Source: Candidatus Ruminimicrobiellum caprinum
Lineage (GTDB): Bacteria; Elusimicrobiota; Endomicrobiia; Endomicrobiales; Endomicrobiaceae
Reading direction: 5' to 3'
Assembly: GCA_017413305.1 (NCBI GenBank)
Contig: JAFPUA010000131.1
Location: 1-8,179, forward strand
DNA: 8,179 nucleotides
Within the stretch, counting starts at the first letter, position 1, and every line of letters starts with the position of its first letter. This document shows positions 7,668-8,179 of the stretch, one piece after another. Position numbers and translations under genes: made by a program. The notes below the pieces were generated by a model. The model had not been told where the DNA came from and did no database searches. It saw only the letters and a program-made list of their open reading frames with translations.

Positions 7668-7722
7668 TAGCTGAGAAGCTGAGTCGGGAAAAATTTATTT
7701 TTCCCTCAGCTGAGCAGCTGAG
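7668..7722. repeat. Four NAGCTGAG octamers around a long hairpin in the rfbA leader
   Basis: On the plus strand the octamers lie at 7668-7675, 7676-7683, 7707-7714 and 7715-7722, sharing AGCTGAG with a variable first base; the last two are identical CAGCTGAG. Between the pairs is an inverted repeat, GGGAAAAAT (7686-7694) with ATTTTTCCC (7697-7705). It extends to AGCTGA (7677-7682) pairing with TCAGCT (7706-7711), with a 3-nt GTC bulge, giving a 15-bp stem at 7677-7711. CTCAGCTGAG (7705-7714) is itself a perfect palindrome. On the minus strand the stem is not followed by a T-run, so it is not a standard terminator for the upstream gene. If rfbA is transcribed from the candidate promoter at 7742-7770, the structure lies in its 5' leader and could affect stability or translation. 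Confidence 0.8.
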
Positions 7723-7741
7723 ATGTTTATTGCATTTATGT

Positions 7742-7770
7742 ATTTTATCAAATTTTTAAAAATTTATAAA
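7742..7770 (-). promoter_or_regulatory. Possible sigma-70-type promoter for rfbA
   Basis: On the minus strand TTTATA (plus 7765-7770) is a 4/6 match to a -35 box and TAAAAT (plus 7742-7747) a 5/6 match to a -10 box, separated by 17 nt. The spacer includes most of the 16-nt palindrome AAATTTTTAAAAATTT (7750-7765). Such matches are common in AT-rich DNA. The placement just after a terminator and before rfbA is the main support. A start near 7735 would give a leader of about 80 nt. Confidence 0.3.
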
Positions 7771-7806
7771 GGAAAATCAGGCAAAAATCTTGACCTTTTG
7801 CCTGAT
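7763..7806 (-). terminator. Rho-independent terminator after the glycosyltransferase gene
   Basis: A perfect 11-bp stem is formed by ATCAGGCAAAA (7776-7786) and TTTTGCCTGAT (7796-7806) with a 9-nt loop. On the minus strand it is followed by a T-rich tract (TTTCCTTTATAAATTT). It lies 27 nt after the stop of the glycosyltransferase. The opposite strand has a poorer tail, so minus-strand termination is favoured. It separates the glycosyltransferase transcript from rfbA. Confidence 0.85.
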
Positions 7807-7833
7807 CTTTATTTCAACAAAAAATATTTATTA

Positions 7834-8179
7834 TTAGAAGTTGATTCTTTCTTTTTCTATGACAAGCTGTTTTTTGTCCACTCTTGTATAAATAGCCGCA
7901 ATATACTCACCTAACAGCCCTAAACAAAACAACTGTATAGACCCTAAAAAAGTTATACTGATGATAATGGGTGCTATACCCATGGAAAATGTATACCAGT
8001 TTACAAGTTTCCACACTAAATATATAAGCGATATCACAAAAGTAACAACAGACATAATAAAACCGAACATTGCCATTAATCTTAAAGGAACTTTACTGTT
8101 TTTTACAAGTCCTGTCATGCCCATATCGTAAAGTGTATAAAAATTGTTTGCCGATGTTCCTTTTTTTCTTTTAGGCTGA
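7834..8179 (-). CDS. GtrB/DPM-like polyprenyl-phosphate glycosyltransferase, C-terminal part (5' end beyond window)
   Basis: Only the last 114 residues are visible; the frame stays open to the right edge, so the internal ATG at 8122-8124 is not the start. The visible part begins with a basic stretch (QPKRKKG) followed by NNFYTLYD and SKVPLRL. This matches the juxtamembrane end of the GT2 domain and the membrane entry of GtrB/DPM1-type enzymes, which transfer a sugar from a nucleotide donor to undecaprenyl phosphate. Two membrane segments follow (about visible residues 32-58 and 67-91), then LGEYIAAIYTRV and a short charged tail, the usual architecture of the family. The catalytic GT-A domain lies outside the window, so the sugar cannot be judged. 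With rfbA next door, a role in surface glycan modification or assembly is a reasonable inference. A terminator lies 27 nt beyond the stop. Confidence 0.9.
   Translation of the reverse strand, partial: QPKRKKGTSANNFYTLYDMGMTGLVKNSKVPLRLMAMFGFIMSVVTFVISLIYLVWKLVNWYTFSMGIAPIIISITFLGSIQLFCLGLLGEYIAAIYTRVDKKQLVIEKERINF

Noticed and set aside
7668..7722. CRISPR-like repeats
   Set aside because: The units are only 8 nt and tandem, with no 25-40 nt repeats or spacers and no cas gene nearby.
7723..7914. Plus-strand 63-codon open frame
   Set aside because: It runs through the terminator stem and into the antisense of the glycosyltransferase; no motif or ribosome site supports it.
8122..8124. ATG as the start of a 96-residue membrane protein
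   Set aside because: The frame continues upstream to the window edge with conserved family residues (NNFYTLYD), so this ATG is internal.

Overview
The window carries seven genes, all on the minus strand, so transcription runs from the right edge to the left edge. In transcription order they are: the C-terminal end of a GtrB/DPM-like polyprenyl-phosphate glycosyltransferase (cut by the right edge), rfbA/rmlA (glucose-1-phosphate thymidylyltransferase), miaB (tRNA methylthiotransferase), a small lipoprotein-like lytic transglycosylase, mutS, a small PilZ-domain protein with a cysteine-rich tail, and mutL (cut by the left edge only a few codons before its stop). The open reading frames on the plus strand are shadows of these genes.

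The DNA is AT-rich (about one third GC by eye), with AT-rich codon choice and very short gaps between genes. MutL has the endonuclease motif DQHAx2Ex4E, so mismatch repair here is probably of the MutH-independent type found in most bacteria outside the enterics. A lipobox-bearing lytic transglycosylase, dTDP-sugar synthesis and a PilZ protein suggest a bacterium with a diderm-style envelope. The style and gene content would fit a low-GC lineage such as Elusimicrobiota/Endomicrobia, but no marker in the window fixes the taxon and this is only a guess.

Layout. 7834-8179: glycosyltransferase end, followed by a strong rho-independent terminator (about 7763-7806). 7655-7833: intergenic region with that terminator, a possible rfbA promoter, and four copies of an 8-nt motif (NAGCTGAG) arranged around a long hairpin in the rfbA leader. 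4981-7654: rfbA, miaB and slt, packed with a 2-nt gap and a 4-nt ATGA overlap. 2390-4969: mutS, 11 nt after slt. 1949-2371: pilZ, 18 nt after mutS with a good Shine-Dalgarno. 1767-1948: a 182-nt spacer with a distinctly GC-rich core that looks foreign to its surroundings. 1-1766: mutL.

Functionally, rfbA and the glycosyltransferase point to surface-polysaccharide synthesis, slt to peptidoglycan turnover, miaB to tRNA modification at A37, and mutS/mutL to mismatch repair. The grouping looks like a housekeeping operon rather than one pathway. I did not find a clear new multi-gene system. The items most worth a second look are the two unrelated period-8 tandem repeats (one inside the miaB coding sequence), the GC-rich spacer before mutL, and the Cys-tailed PilZ protein between mutS and mutL.
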